Assembly (NCBI GenBank): GCA_020310875.1
Contig: CM035428.1
Location: 100,336,661-100,400,660 of the forward strand
Direction of reading: 5' to 3'
DNA: 64,000 nucleotides
DNA from: Ceratopteris richardii
Lineage: Eukaryota > Streptophyta > Polypodiopsida > Polypodiales > Pteridaceae
Of this stretch, positions 20,963 to 31,877 are shown piece after piece. How positions within the stretch are numbered: the stretch's first letter is position 1; each line of letters starts with the position of its first letter. Position numbers and translations under genes: made by a program. Below the pieces are notes generated by a model. It saw only the letters and a list, made by a program, of their open reading frames with translations, had not been told where the DNA came from and did not search any database.

Positions 20963-21656
20963 TGTAGCTCAGTGATGAGTAGCACCTCCTTTAATGTCAA
21001 TCCGGGAAGACGTGAGGATGGTATGAAGACCACGAGCAAGTGGAGGCACAAGTGCGTGAGTGAGAAGCACACAAGCATGCACACACATACACACACACGC
21101 GCACACACGGCAAGACAAAGAGTGAGAAGCAATGGAGTTTTTAGATTACTTTCAAAAAGCTCTTACAAGTTCATTTCAATTACAAGCTAACCCCAAAAAT
21201 GAGCTCTCTAGCTCCTTTTATAGTTTTTGACTAGCTTTGGCCCTGTTCAGACCTAGTGTCCGGCCTAGTTAAAAATTAGGTTCCAGGGCTTATTAGAGGG
21301 CTCAAACGAGATCTAAAAAATATGAAAATTGGCAGGTAGATACTTCTAAAGCTCCTCAAGCTCAAGGACTCCTTGGCTTGCACAAAATGGAGCTACAAAA
21401 ATACGAAATGATATTTACAATGGTTTTTAGTGATGAAAATCACTATTTGTGTAGGGATTTTCTCTATTGATTTGTCATACATACCTTTGAGCTCCCTACT
21501 TGCTCTTTCTTCTTGTGTGCTCAACTCCTTGATGTCTGAAAAATTTAGATGGCCTACTTGCCAGATCTTCTTTGACTGCCATATCTGCTTGTGCTATCCC
21601 TTCGCTCTGACTCTCTTCGTCTTGTGGCTCCTTCGGTTCCCTGACTGCTGCTAACA
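20963..21656 (-). repeat. 5' LTR of Ty3-A
   Basis: About 694 bp. On the element strand it starts TGTTAGCAGC next to the microsatellite and ends GAGCTACA before the PBS. The half nearest the PBS is clearly similar to the Ty3-D LTR (63712-64000), including a CA-rich run and a GAGCTCTCTAG block. The partner LTR is outside the window, so the outer boundary rests on the TG/CA ends and the abrupt switch to microsatellite. Confidence 0.82.
21214..21222 (-). promoter_or_regulatory. TATA box in the 5' LTR of Ty3-A
   Basis: Minus strand TATAAAAGG, about 435 bp inside the LTR. It is the likely core promoter for the element RNA. Confidence 0.6.
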
Positions 21657-22029
<373 letters not shown>

Positions 22030-23026
22030 CCCAACTCTTTATAGGTGTCGGACTTCAATAATTTCTTTCTTTGAGGAATGTCTTTATGGGACTGATGGTA
22101 ATGATGCCCTTGTATTGGCAGATTGACTTGACCTTCCATATATTGGTGAGTTGTTTCTAATGCTTCTTGCAACTCTCCTTCTGTAATAGGCTTTGAATCT
22201 TCAAGCTTTGTCTTTGGCGGGACATGCACTCTTTTGGGAGTAGGAAGTGACTCTTCTCCCTTAGTCATTTCTCGAATTCTTTTTGTACCTCTCATGAGTG
22301 GTTGAGAACTGGTCTCAGCTTCCTCTACCAACTTTAGTTCTTTCTTCTTTTGTGGGATAGTGGCCATCTTTGCGTACTTGGCCATTTTGGAGGATGTGGG
22401 CATCTTGGTCAGGTGCTCTCGGATTCTTGGTGCATGGTAATTGAGGATTGTTAATGCAGTACTTCCATTTAAGAATTCCTTCTGTTGCCATTGCTTTTTA
22501 GCTTCAAAGAGACGCTCCTGGATATACGACGTCAGGTTCACCTGGTTTCCAACCTGCCTGATAGCATGGGATAAAAGTTGTGCGATGATCTTCTATGGGG
22601 CGGTGTAGTGATTCATATTGGGAAAACAAAAATGTTGATGAATGAGGCAGATCTCATCTTCTATGTCCGGGTGATTGATGTCCAAAAAGGTCCGATTTCT
22701 GGCTCCTCGGGGTTCATCCTTTAAATCATTGGTTTCGTCTTTTTCCCAGCCAAAAGCTTCTTTAATTAAGTCGTGAGAACCTTGAAATCTTGAGACATAA
22801 TGGGAGAACCTTGAGACATAACGGGAAAGCGATGGAGAACCTTGAAATCTTGAGACATAACGGGAAAGCAATGGTCTATGTCCATGATCTTGATGGTTAC
22901 TAAGAAAAGATAATCACCCACAGGTTGATCCTCACGGAACCAATGACCTTTGACCTTGGGTACACTCTGCAAAAGAATATCTAACACCTCATCTTGAATG
23001 GTTGCTTCAGAATCTTCAGAAGCCAT
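22030..23026 (-). pseudogene. Ty3-B ORF3, broken and cut at the microsatellite
   Basis: Starts MASEDSEATIQDEV, matching MAFEDSEAIVQEEV in Ty3-C. Blocks include KGHWFREDQP, FGWEKDETND, YTAPQKI and YIQERLFEAKKQW, the last aligning with the HLAHQRW region of Ty3-A ORF3. A basic, Lys-rich C-terminal part runs into the hexanucleotide array. An internal duplication at about 22775-22870 and frameshifts break it. Function unknown. Confidence 0.75.
22775..22870 (-). repeat. Short tandem duplication inside Ty3-B ORF3
   Basis: The segment AACCTTGAAATCTTGAGACA occurs twice and a shorter form once in between, with GACATAACGGGAAAG repeated. Ty3-C has a single copy of this region, so it arose in this copy. 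Confidence 0.75.
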
Positions 23027-23648
23027 CTGCACTTGAAACACACGACAATCAGCGTCAATGTGATTGTATCCCTTCTCTTCCATTTAGTCACCATTAATCG
23101 AACAGTTCTCCGAATGACATGTCGTCTTTCCCTGTGTGTGTAAGGAAGGCAATACCTAGGATATCTCTTGTTTTACATAATTTTTCTTATTTTTGCTAAA
23201 AGAAAAAAAAAATTTAGTAAGTAGCCGAAGCTTGATTCTATTTTTAAGTATTTTCCTTGAGATTATTGTACAAGTGCTCTCCTATTCCCTGGGAGGGAAA
23301 TGTGCATCACTAATAAGAAGAAGAATAATTATGTGCCGAATGCATGGCCTTGTATTGTGGCCCTATCATGCACGTTCGAGGTGTATGGAACTCAAGATGT
23401 GTACAAGAAGAAGTTGTTGGCGGGTTTGTAGATGACGATCAAGATTTAGGTATCCAAATCAGCTTTATTTTGTTGTTCTTGACTGCAACCTTGTCTCCTC
23501 TTGTGCTTTGTGTAGCTATCGTATTGTGATTTTTCTTTTCTCGCCATACATATCTTTGAGTTGATTTCTTTGAGTACTCCTGTTTTTGCAATTTTGGGTT
23601 ATTGCATCTTTCTTGCTCCTTTGACTTCATTTTGGATGGATCCTTCTT
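23027..23648 (-). other. Ty3-B spacer between gag-pol and ORF3
   Basis: No domain or long open frame seen. The equivalent spacer in Ty3-C (55193-55723) is about 530 bp. Confidence 0.6.
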
Positions 23649-24860
23649 CTATACTAGTGTCTTCAGTTTAGTTTTCTCTGTTGGCCTAGTTGACTTGGGA
23701 ATCCATATTTGCGTTCTTGAGGGTTGAGCAGCAATCACTTTCTTTGGGATCCATAATTGAACAATATTCTGTAGACCTAGTGATCCAGCTTGGCTTGTAG
23801 TCTTGACTTGTTGTTGGTTCCTTTGTAGGTGATGGCTTTGTTGTTGATGATATGCTGCTACTTGATCTTTCTGAATCCATGCCTGTTTGGTTCCTTGAAT
23901 GGGATATATTCTGTTGTGGGAAGTTTTGGGTTGATTACGCTGACTAGTCGCTCCTTGGCTCAATTCCTCACTAGGGCTCTCAATGGAAATGATGTTAGTT
24001 GAAAGGTCCAAAGGATAATGAGGAGGTGTGAGATTAATAACTGGTGTAAACACAGGTGAAGTACCTGGAGGTGAGGGTTCCACAATAGAGGTAGATGCAC
24101 AATCACCTTCATGCATGTTCACTTGATCTTTCAGAGCTAAGCAAGTGGATTTGACTGGTCTTTCATCTAATAAATTAAACACTTCTCGATGTTCTAGCTT
24201 GGCCAATATGTTGCCTAAGGCTAGTTGGATGGTTACCTCATATTTGTATATCCAATCTTGACCTAACACCAGTTCTTCTAATAGCTCTTGATCATGGCAC
24301 ACTAATAGTTTTTGTTGCATCGTGTTATTTCCTAGGTGTAATGATAATGTAATCTCACCTATGAATTCAGTAACGTTGCCTCCTATTCCAATCAAATGTA
24401 ATTTGGTTGGATGTAATTGAGCTTTAAGCTGATGAGTCAAAGAGGACCTGATGCAGTTGATAGCTGCTCCTATGTCAATGAGGGCATCCACCAAGTGATG
24501 CTCCTCTGTTCCCACTCCTAAGTTCAAATATGGTTGCCTCACTTGATGTCCTAGGGTTTCTGAGGCTCTAAAGTTAGCCATTGGGATGGGTTCTTCTCCT
24601 AACCGATATCTTTCATCCCTCTCTCTCATCCACTCTCTTTGTTTCCTTATTCGTTCTAGGGCTTCTTGTCCTGCTTCCTCTCGTATTTTTTTGTCTTCTT
24701 CTCGTCTACTCCTTGCTGCTATAAGTCTTGACAACATCTCCTCTGTTAATGGATCTAAATACTTCTTCACTCGACAGCCACTTATATAGTTTGGTAGTAC
24801 TTCTCCATCTAGGGTTGCTAGATTGATGGCTCCACTAGTTGATATACGATTGATTACCAT
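23649..24860 (-). CDS. Ty3-B integrase C-terminus, second retropepsin-like domain and W-I-P-K tail
   Basis: A 403-codon open frame beginning inside the integrase C-terminal region (MVINRISTSGAINL). A basic helix follows, then DALIDIGAAINCIRSS, IGIGGNVTE and LVLGQDWIY, the retropepsin-like pattern. The active-site Ser of D-S-G is replaced by Ile. A Pro/Ser/Gln-rich segment ends with AWIQKDQ, LWIPKKV and QIWIPKS. The open frame outlasts decay elsewhere in the element. It corresponds to 4482-5732 plus 3931-4410 of Ty3-A. Confidence 0.75.
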   Translation of the reverse strand: MVINRISTSGAINLATLDGEVLPNYISGCRVKKYLDPLTEEMLSRLIAARSRREEDKKIREEAGQEALERIRKQREWMRERDERYRLGEEPIPMANFRASETLGHQVRQPYLNLGVGTEEHHLVDALIDIGAAINCIRSSLTHQLKAQLHPTKLHLIGIGGNVTEFIGEITLSLHLGNNTMQQKLLVCHDQELLEELVLGQDWIYKYEVTIQLALGNILAKLEHREVFNLLDERPVKSTCLALKDQVNMHEGDCASTSIVEPSPPGTSPVFTPVINLTPPHYPLDLSTNIISIESPSEELSQGATSQRNQPKTSHNRIYPIQGTKQAWIQKDQVAAYHQQQSHHLQRNQQQVKTTSQAGSLGLQNIVQLWIPKKVIAAQPSRTQIWIPKSTRPTEKTKLKTLV

Positions 24861-26155
24861 GGGACCATATCCTCTTTTTTGCAGCTTCTTTGCATGTTGC
24901 TTTAATGTATATACTAGGACTAATTATCCTTCTTTCAAACCTTTATCCTTGATATGAGCATCAAAGTAAGCTTTTTGTCACCTTTTTGTAGCATAAATGT
25001 TTGCTACCCCTTGTAATCTAGTTTCATGTAGCTTCTCGATTTGGTCCAATTGATTGGATAACTCATGTCCAGTCCATTCGTAGTTCGGGGCTACTCTAAG
25101 AGTAGGAACTAAGAAATCAATTGGTAAGATGGCATTTTGGCCATACAATAGATTAAAAGGAGTAGTTCCTATGGCTGTTTTATATGCTACTCTGAATGCC
25201 CATAAAGCATGGTGCAATTGCTTATCCCAATCCGATCTTCTATTATTTACAATCTTCCTCAGCAATGTACACAAGATCTTGTTTGAACTTTCAGCCTGTC
25301 CATTGCCGCTTGTGGGTGATAGGGAGCTGATTTCTTGTGAATCACTAGGAATTCATTCATCAAGGCTTCTATTACTTCATTGATGAAGTGTGTGCCTCTA
25401 TCACTCACTATTTCTATTGGCAATCCAAATCTAGTGAATATGTTCTCAAAGAGAAACTTAGCCGTGGTCCTTGCATCGTTCTTCTTGGTTGTGTTGGCTT
25501 CTACCCATTTGGTCAAATAGCCTGTTGCGACAATTATGTATTCTGCATGGGAACCTTTTGCTGGTGGGCTAATAGGTCCTACAAAATCTATTCCCCATTT
25601 GGTAAATGCTCTGGCACTTATCATAGGTTGTAATGGCATTTCATCTCTTGTAATAGGATACTTTATTCGTTGACAAGTATCACAGCTTTGGACATATGTG
25701 GCTACATCTTGATATAGCGTTGGCCACCACAATCCAGCAAAGAGAATCATTTTTGCAGTTTTATATGTAGACAAATGTCCTCTTGTGGCTCCTATATGAG
25801 CCATTTCCAAAACTAAAACATACTCATCTTCATGGATGCGCATTCTTAATTGTTTGTCTCTTCCTCTCTTGAAAAGTTATTTGCCTACAAGTACGTAATC
25901 TTTGTTTTGTTCCTCAAGGGCACGTTTTCTTACCAAACTAGCTCTGTTTGGGTACTCTTGTGTTTTCAAGAATTTCACTAGAGGCATGCTCCATCTAGGT
26001 GATACTGTAGAGTAACACAGAGTAGAGTTCTCTTCAGGTGGTTTTTCCAGACAAGTGGGGCATGTAGAGAAAAAGTTATGTGTATCTCTCTGCATAGTTG
26101 GCCAACATATTCCTAATCTCTTAAGCTCTTTTTGTCCAGGTTCCACTAACACTTC
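24861..26155 (-). pseudogene. Ty3-B integrase, decayed
   Basis: Pieces in more than one frame. The first zinc module keeps WPTMQ and CPTC but its histidine pair is poor. The second has HIGATRGH and CDTCQ, and the DDE core has GIDFVGP and VSDRGTHF. Stops and small indels interrupt it near 24925, 24978, 25315 and 25877. Confidence 0.8.
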
Positions 26156-26979
26156 AATGGGTTTTCCATTGATTCATGTGTGCTTTTTGAAGCCACATTT
26201 CTTGCTATCATCCTCCACACATCTCAAACGTAATCCACTTGACTCTTGGTGATATAAGCTTCCACCTATGATATGGAGATTTTTAGTTTTCCATAACTCC
26301 TGGCTCTTGTTTAAATTGATCCTATGTTGAGGTCCGTGCGTAAGTATGGGAATCAATTTTTCAGCCCATTGTGGACATATTTCCAGGTTGAAAAGATAAG
26401 TATCCAGCAAATCATCTGGCACTCCTGTAGGAGGTTCTCCATGTGTCATTCTTGATAGTTGATCAACACGGATGTGTGTATTTCCTTTTTTGACTACTAC
26501 TTCAAAATCAAATTCCATCAACAATAGAAACCATCGTACTAGTCATCCGGTATGACAAGGCTTATTGACTAGATACAATAGAGCCTGATGATCAATGAAG
26601 AATTTGAATTTTTTGCCAATAAGTAGTGTCTAAATTTCTTCACTGTGTATACCATTCATAAACCTTCTTGTTCTGTAGTGGTAAAATTGTGCTTTGCTTG
26701 GTTTAATTGTCTACTAGCATAGGCTATAGGGTGGTCTAGCTTTCCTGTATCTGCTGGCTGTGTTAAGATGCAACCAATGGCAAACTTGGAGGCATCCACA
26801 TGGATATGAAATGGTTTATTCCAATCTTGTACTTTCAAAATTGGTGTTGACCTCAAACGACTCTTTAATTCATTGAAGGCCTTTTCACATTCTTCTGTCC
26901 AGGTAAATTGAGTCAGCAACCCATAAGAGGTCTCACGATTATGGCATACATGTGAATGAATCGATGATAATATCCACAA
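26156..26979 (-). pseudogene. Ty3-B RNase H and connection region, decayed
   Basis: HVDASKFAIG, IAYASRQLNQA and FTTTEQEGL are RNase H. DQLSRMTHGEPPTG is the usual linker to integrase. Frameshifts lie near 26550 and 26620. Confidence 0.8.
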
Positions 26980-28015
26980 TGTCCCATAAATGCTTGCACT
27001 TCTTTAGCGGTCTTTGGTCTTGGCAAATCCAAAATTACTTTGATTTTGTCTTCATCAATGGAAATTCCATTCTTAAAGACTATGTGCCCTGAGATCTTTC
27101 CTTGTCGAACCATGAAGACACATTTTTTCAGATTAAGGCATACTCTATACTGATGATATTTGGCAAATATTTTTCCTAGTTTTGGGATGTGCTCTAGTCT
27201 TATAGCTGAATAGGTGCATAAATCATCCACGTATACCTCCATACTTTTTCTCAAGAATTCCTTGAACACATGGCACATCAGTCCTTGGAAAGTGGTTGGG
27301 GCATTAGTTAGACCAAATGGCATAACCCTAAAAGCATAAACTCCCCATTCAGTTGCAAAGGTTGTCTTATGTTGGTCTTCAGGAGCAATGGCTACCTGAT
27401 TATATCCTGAAAAGCCATCAAGAAAGCTATAGACTTCCTTGCCTGCAACCCTTTCCAACAGATGATCTGTGATGGGTAATGGGTAACTATCACATATGGT
27501 GGCTACATTTACTTTTTTAAGATTAATGCACACCCTTAATTTGCCATTCTTTTTCGATACTACCACCAGAGGTGATACCCATTCTGTGTGTTCAATCTCA
27601 TAAATGAAGCCCGCTTCTAACAATTTATCTATCTCCTCCTTAATCTTTGCCAAATAAACATCATTATAGGTGTATGGTCTTTGTTTGGAGGGCTTGGCTT
27701 CTGTTGTCATAGGGATTCTATGATTGCAAATAGAAGGATCTACACCTTTTAAATCTTTATAAGTCCATGCAAAGACATCTCGATACTCTCTTATAAGTTA
27801 TATTAATTCTTGTTCTTCCTCAGGCGAGACATCTTGTCCTATGAAGGTGCATCTCTCTTCTCCTTCTTCAATCGCGACTACAATCTTCTTGGTTTGCTCT
27901 TTATTGTCGTATGCTATTGCTGCTTGAGCTTCTCGTTTTGGCATCTGAATAGTAATCTTTCTTTCTTCTACTTCGTATTTCCTGAAATGCTCAGGTACCT
28001 CGAATTGGTCTTGAG
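26913..28015 (-). pseudogene. Ty3-B reverse transcriptase
   Basis: A mostly open stretch. SYPLPITDHLLERV, FLDGFSGYNQ, MPFGLTNAPTTF and YVDDL are all present, so the catalytic Asp pair is retained. Upstream IQMPKREAQ and ERCTFIGQD match Ty3-C and belong to the protease-RT linker. One stop is near 27795, with a frameshift into RNase H around 26930. Confidence 0.85.
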
Positions 28016-28022
28016 GTGTGTT

Positions 28023-29515
28023 TTAGAATATTGAGACTATGTTATTTTGGGTGGGTCTCTCTTCTATCGGACATCTATCCACATATTGCTTTAATTGTCT
28101 CATTGCTAACCTCACTGATTGCTTGAAACTATGGATTAATGATGAAGAGTTTTTTTTTATTCCAGTCTTATTGAATTCCTCAATCAATTCCTGATATACT
28201 TGTTCCATGTTTTGAAAATTATTAGGATCTAAGGGCTGGAACCATGCTAAGGCCGTGTTTGTAGGGTTAGGCCAAATGATTCATGCTGGATCATGAAATC
28301 TTCTACTTGTTCATCTCTTACCACTTGCTTGAATTCAGCAATGTGATTGTATGGCTCACTAGAACCATCATAGTGGCTTCTCATGCATTTGGCAACTTGA
28401 ATTGGTCTTAGTCTTCTTCCAGGTTCAGGCGGTCTTGGCATTACAGGGAAAATTGGTCATCATATTGGTATACCTACATCTCTTCCTACTGGTGGCCTCT
28501 CAGGAACAGGGATTCTTTTCTTGGTTCTGCATTTGCAGGAGGTCGATAGTTGGGATTAACACCAGGTGTAGCAAATTGGACTTGGGGTCTAACCGGAATG
28601 CTCTGTTGTTGTGTCTGTCCTGAATGCTGATAGGATGAATTTTGGTGAGTTCTTTGGGGATTTTGAGAAGTAGTGGCTTGATCCCTAGGTGGGAATACAG
28701 GAATGTCCTGATATCTCAGCCTCGCTCTCTCCAATTCAGTCATGGGCCAATATCTTCTCTGATTCTTGTCTAAGTAAGTAATGTTAGAGGGGATTTTAGG
28801 ATCTTGTAACTCATAGATGGTGGTTGGATTTGTCACTTCTTCCCACAACTAAGAGTTGGTTTTATGTAAATGGTCCATTCCATTCACCATGTAGACATCC
28901 ATTAAGGAGTCATCTTAGGGAATTAGATCTCCTCTTCAAACCCTAATTACAATGGACCATTCCATTCACCATGTAGACATCCATTAAGGAGTCATCTTGG
29001 GGAATTAGATCTCCTCTTCAAACCCTAATTACAATGGACTTCCCTCTAGGGGTTGACACCTGTTCTTCTTGTTCCTCTTCATTAAGGTTTTGGGCATTAT
29101 TTTCTTCCCTTTGCTCATGGATGCGCTCTCGATGCTTTGTGACTGCATAAAGAATACCTCTCTTGTCCATGTAGAAACCCCCTACATACTTGGCTGTTGG
29201 TCTAGGCACTATATGAGCATCCCCAGCTTTCTTCAATCTTGCCACAGATCTATTTAATCCATCTATGTAGATGGGTAGATCATGTTGGTTGGTGTTCACG
29301 TATTCCAAGGAGGTTTTGTACTCTCTCTCAATAATAGACATTAGGCCTGCTATGGGTATAGAGCTATGCATGTCTTCTAAGGCCATAATAGTCTCAACCT
29401 CAGATTCACTCATGGTTTCAGAGTATTGTGAATGTAGGGTGGGTTGTGCAACACTACCTGCTGATGAAATTACGCTTCTGCAGCTTCCTAGTACTCTTTC
29501 TGATCTCAAGTTCAT
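28023..29515 (-). pseudogene. Ty3-B Gag, truncated and broken
   Basis: Starts MNLRSERVLGS. GLNRSVARL, RPTAKYVGGFYMDKRG, RRLRPIQVAK and SLIHSFKQ are all shared with Ty3-C. An 82-bp tandem duplication (28875-29038) shifts the frame, and further stops follow. At about 28023 Gag jumps straight into the protease-RT linker, so all zinc knuckles and the first protease are absent. Confidence 0.8.
28875..29038. repeat. 82-bp direct tandem duplication in Ty3-B gag
   Basis: 28875-28956 repeats at 28957-29038 with one base difference. 82 is not a multiple of three, so it breaks the frame. Confidence 0.93.
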
Positions 29516-29654
29516 TCACCTCTTTAGGGCTTTATATGTCCTCTACTTTGCCCTTTACTGCTACCCAATTTGCTTCAACTTTTCCCTTTAAATGGCTTGA
29601 ATACTCTCTGGTCGATACCACTTCTGAGCAATACTCCTTTGATGATATGATGTC

Positions 29655-30365
29655 AAGTATCCCACGATACAATACTTAAGTAACTAGCGATACGATACCA
29701 TAATTTTCCTCGATACGATACTGACAATCTGCACGATACGATATCAGAGATGGGAAATGATACGATATTGATGTTACCGGCATTACGATACCCAACAATC
29801 AGACGATACGATACTTGTTGTGTATATGATACGATACTAAGAGTCTTGATGATACGATACTTGATTCTCTAGCGATATGATATTGCCTTGTGCACAATAA
29901 GATAGTAGACAAAGGGCGATACGATACTGAATTTGGGCACGATACGATACGGCTCAGTCCACGATACGATCTCAAAGTTCACGATACGACACCAAATCAA
30001 CTCATGATATGAGAATTACTTCATGAACGATATGATACCAGAGCTTTCAACCATACGATGCCACTTTTGCATCCGATACGATACCACTTTGGTCAGCAAT
30101 ACGATACCGCTATTGCATCTGATACGATACCACTTTGGTCAGTGATACGATACCACAACCAAAATGATACAATACCCAGAATTTAGTGATACGATACGAC
30201 TCAGTGATCATGATCGTGATACCACACTTTGGTGATACGATACCAGATTGGTATCGCGATACCACAAGTGGGCAACCGGCGATACGATACCAGACGAGTA
30301 TCGCGATACAAGGGAATTCTGGTATCGTGATACCAAAACTCAACCGATCGCGATACTTGATTTTT
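29655..30365 (-). repeat. Leader repeat array of Ty3-B: spaced GTATCGTATCG / GTATCGCGATAC units
   Basis: On the given strand CGATACGATACC-like units recur about every 25-30 bases. By eye about 15 carry intact GATACGATA and about nine are degenerate. Four palindromic or near-palindromic units (GGTATCGCGATACC type) lie at the PBS-proximal end (30190-30365). Spacers are of unlike sequence. The array lies wholly in the untranslated leader and is matched by the one in Ty3-C. Confidence 0.93.
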
Positions 30366-30970
30366 TCCACACACACAAATGATTATTTTCAAAAACCAAG
30401 TTAACTTATGTGCTTCTTGTGCATTCCCCTTTCTCTCTTTGTGTCTGTATCTCAAAAACGCTCACTCAAAATCCCGATCTCTCTCACACGATGCCGATCG
30501 CAGGTAATTTCTCACTTCTCTAGATTCACAGATGTTTATAAGTGATTAATCATAGTGCCTCTTACCTCCTCTAAGCTCCCACTCACTCCAACGACCGCGA
30601 TCTCAAGCTCACAATACCAATCGTCTGCGGTCTCCCACGATACTAGCTCAGCCACAAGTGATTCACAAATGACTATTTTTTGGTTTTTAAGCCTCTATTT
30701 GGACGAAGGTTGAAGAGTACAAAAATGAAGAGTGCTTGAAATTCTAAACCTACTTTCCTATCCTACTCTCTTTCTCTCTTCTACCTACTCTAACTTCCTT
30801 CTAAAGCTCACTTCCGTAAACTAACAACTCACTACACACACTCCCAAAGTGAGAAGTAGTAAGTGCAGATGAAAGTGACTTACCAAAGAAGAGAAATTCA
30901 CAACTCCTCTACTCACTTCAATGCTAAGAGCTTTCACCATCACACGAATGCCTCGGTTTGATTTGACACT
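30366..30970 (-). other. Ty3-B leader, PBS-proximal part
   Basis: Untranslated. CT-rich and Ser-codon-like low-complexity stretches. No coding content seen. Confidence 0.6.
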
Positions 30971-30988
30971 CCTCAGTAACGGTGCCCA
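30971..30988 (-). other. Primer-binding site of Ty3-B, degenerate Asp type
   Basis: Minus strand TGGGCACCGTTACTGAGG, close to TGGCACCGTTGCCAGGGA of Ty3-C and at the same distance from the LTR. Confidence 0.7.
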
Positions 30989-31629
30989 AAAATGTGTGTA
31001 CCTAAGTATCGACTTAGGGACTTGGGGAGAAAGAGACTATACCTCAATCCCCTAAATATGCATATAGTGGGGATTACATGCTTTAATTATCAATCCAAGA
31101 AGTATCTTAACCTATCTGAGTGTATGAAGACATGCATTCAAATGACGGTCAATGCAAATGTGGACTAACAAAGGTACAAACAAGTGTAAACTATCACATT
31201 CAAAACTCTCATGATCGGCTATGGTGTCACGATACCTAGGGCAACAACCAATAGTAAATCGAGCTTTTCTCTCATCTTCGAACTTCGAATATAGCAAATA
31301 GTGGGTTATTTTGAAGCTCTTGAAAACACGCATCCAATGGTGGTATTTTCACTCAATTCTGACCTTTTTCTTTAAGCTATGAACAAAATACTGAGTCGTG
31401 GGAATGACCTACCTACACTTCAGCACTTCCTACACTTCACACACACATTACCAATAGCAAACAAGCACTACCATGGATAGAAAACACTTCAAACCACTCT
31501 TTTCAAGCCACATACATGCATGTAAGCTCACAAGGAAGAAGATGCAGAGAGGAGAAGACACAAATTCGAAATTTTGTGTTCTTGATTTTCACAATGGCAA
31601 AAAAGTCTCTACAAAGAGTCACAAAATGA

Positions 31630-31637
31630 CTTATATA
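31630..31637 (-). promoter_or_regulatory. TATA box in the Ty3-B LTR
   Basis: Minus strand TATATAAG within a block conserved with Ty3-C (44102-44109). Confidence 0.6.
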
Positions 31638-31749
31638 CATGTGCCCTAAAAATGGTCCTTTCACACAAGAGACCGGCACTTTATTGACTAAAAGACTAAT
31701 TTCCTACTAGTTTACAAGGGTAATGATACAGATATCTATGGATATGCAT

Positions 31750-31766
31750 CTAGAGGACTCCTCTAG
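31750..31766. promoter_or_regulatory. Conserved U3 palindrome in the Ty3-B LTR
   Basis: CTAGAGGA-C-TCCTCTAG, perfect 8-bp arms around one base, about 115 bp upstream of the TATA box. Also present in the Ty3-C LTR at 43972-43992. A transcription-factor site is a guess. Confidence 0.55.
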
Positions 31767-31877
31767 TGCATTTACATAAGAAAATATATTACAAAGGGAC
31801 TATGTTACAAAAATAAAGTGTCCAAATCGGAAAAATTTTGGGGGCCTTCTTTTTCTCTGCATCTCTACTCTGCAACA

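Larger units (their letters stand above)
1..21656 (-). mobile_element. Ty3-A: very large Ty3/gypsy LTR retrotransposon, 3' end beyond the window, containing nested Copia-1
   Basis: Read on the minus strand the order is 5' LTR (20963-21656), Asp-type PBS (20935-20954), leader, gag, protease, RT, RNase H, integrase, a second retropepsin-like domain, a W-V-P-K tail, then ORF3. No second LTR is seen before position 1, so the 3' end is outside the window. Without the nested copia element and its extra target-site copy, more than 14.8 kb of element is visible. Gag-pol is one frame across the copia insertion, broken by four nonsense codons (19988, 18532, about 8529, 5733), a 22-bp duplication near 19005 and the disturbed region near 4410-4560. 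It is therefore nearly but not fully coding-competent. LTR and leader-edge sequence resemble Ty3-D at the right end of the window. Confidence 0.9.
22030..31877 (-). mobile_element. Ty3-B: Ty3/gypsy element, internally deleted, interrupted by Ty3-A
   Basis: Minus-strand order: LTR 30995-31877, PBS 30971-30988, repeat-array leader, gag, RT, RNase H, integrase, second retropepsin, tail, and ORF3 cut at the microsatellite. LTR, leader and protein blocks match Ty3-C. About 3.2 kb of gag-pol (second half of Gag plus first protease) is missing at about 28020. The remainder of ORF3 and the 3' LTR would lie on the far side of Ty3-A, outside the window. Confidence 0.88.
30995..31877 (-). repeat. 5' LTR of Ty3-B
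   Basis: About 883 bp, starting TGTTGCAGAG and ending GGTACACA on the element strand. It aligns along most of its length with the 881-bp Ty3-C LTR, which supports both ends. Confidence 0.85.

Noticed and set aside
29655..30365. CRISPR-like look of the leader arrays
   Set aside because: Units vary, spacing is irregular, no cas genes, and the setting is a plant retrotransposon leader.
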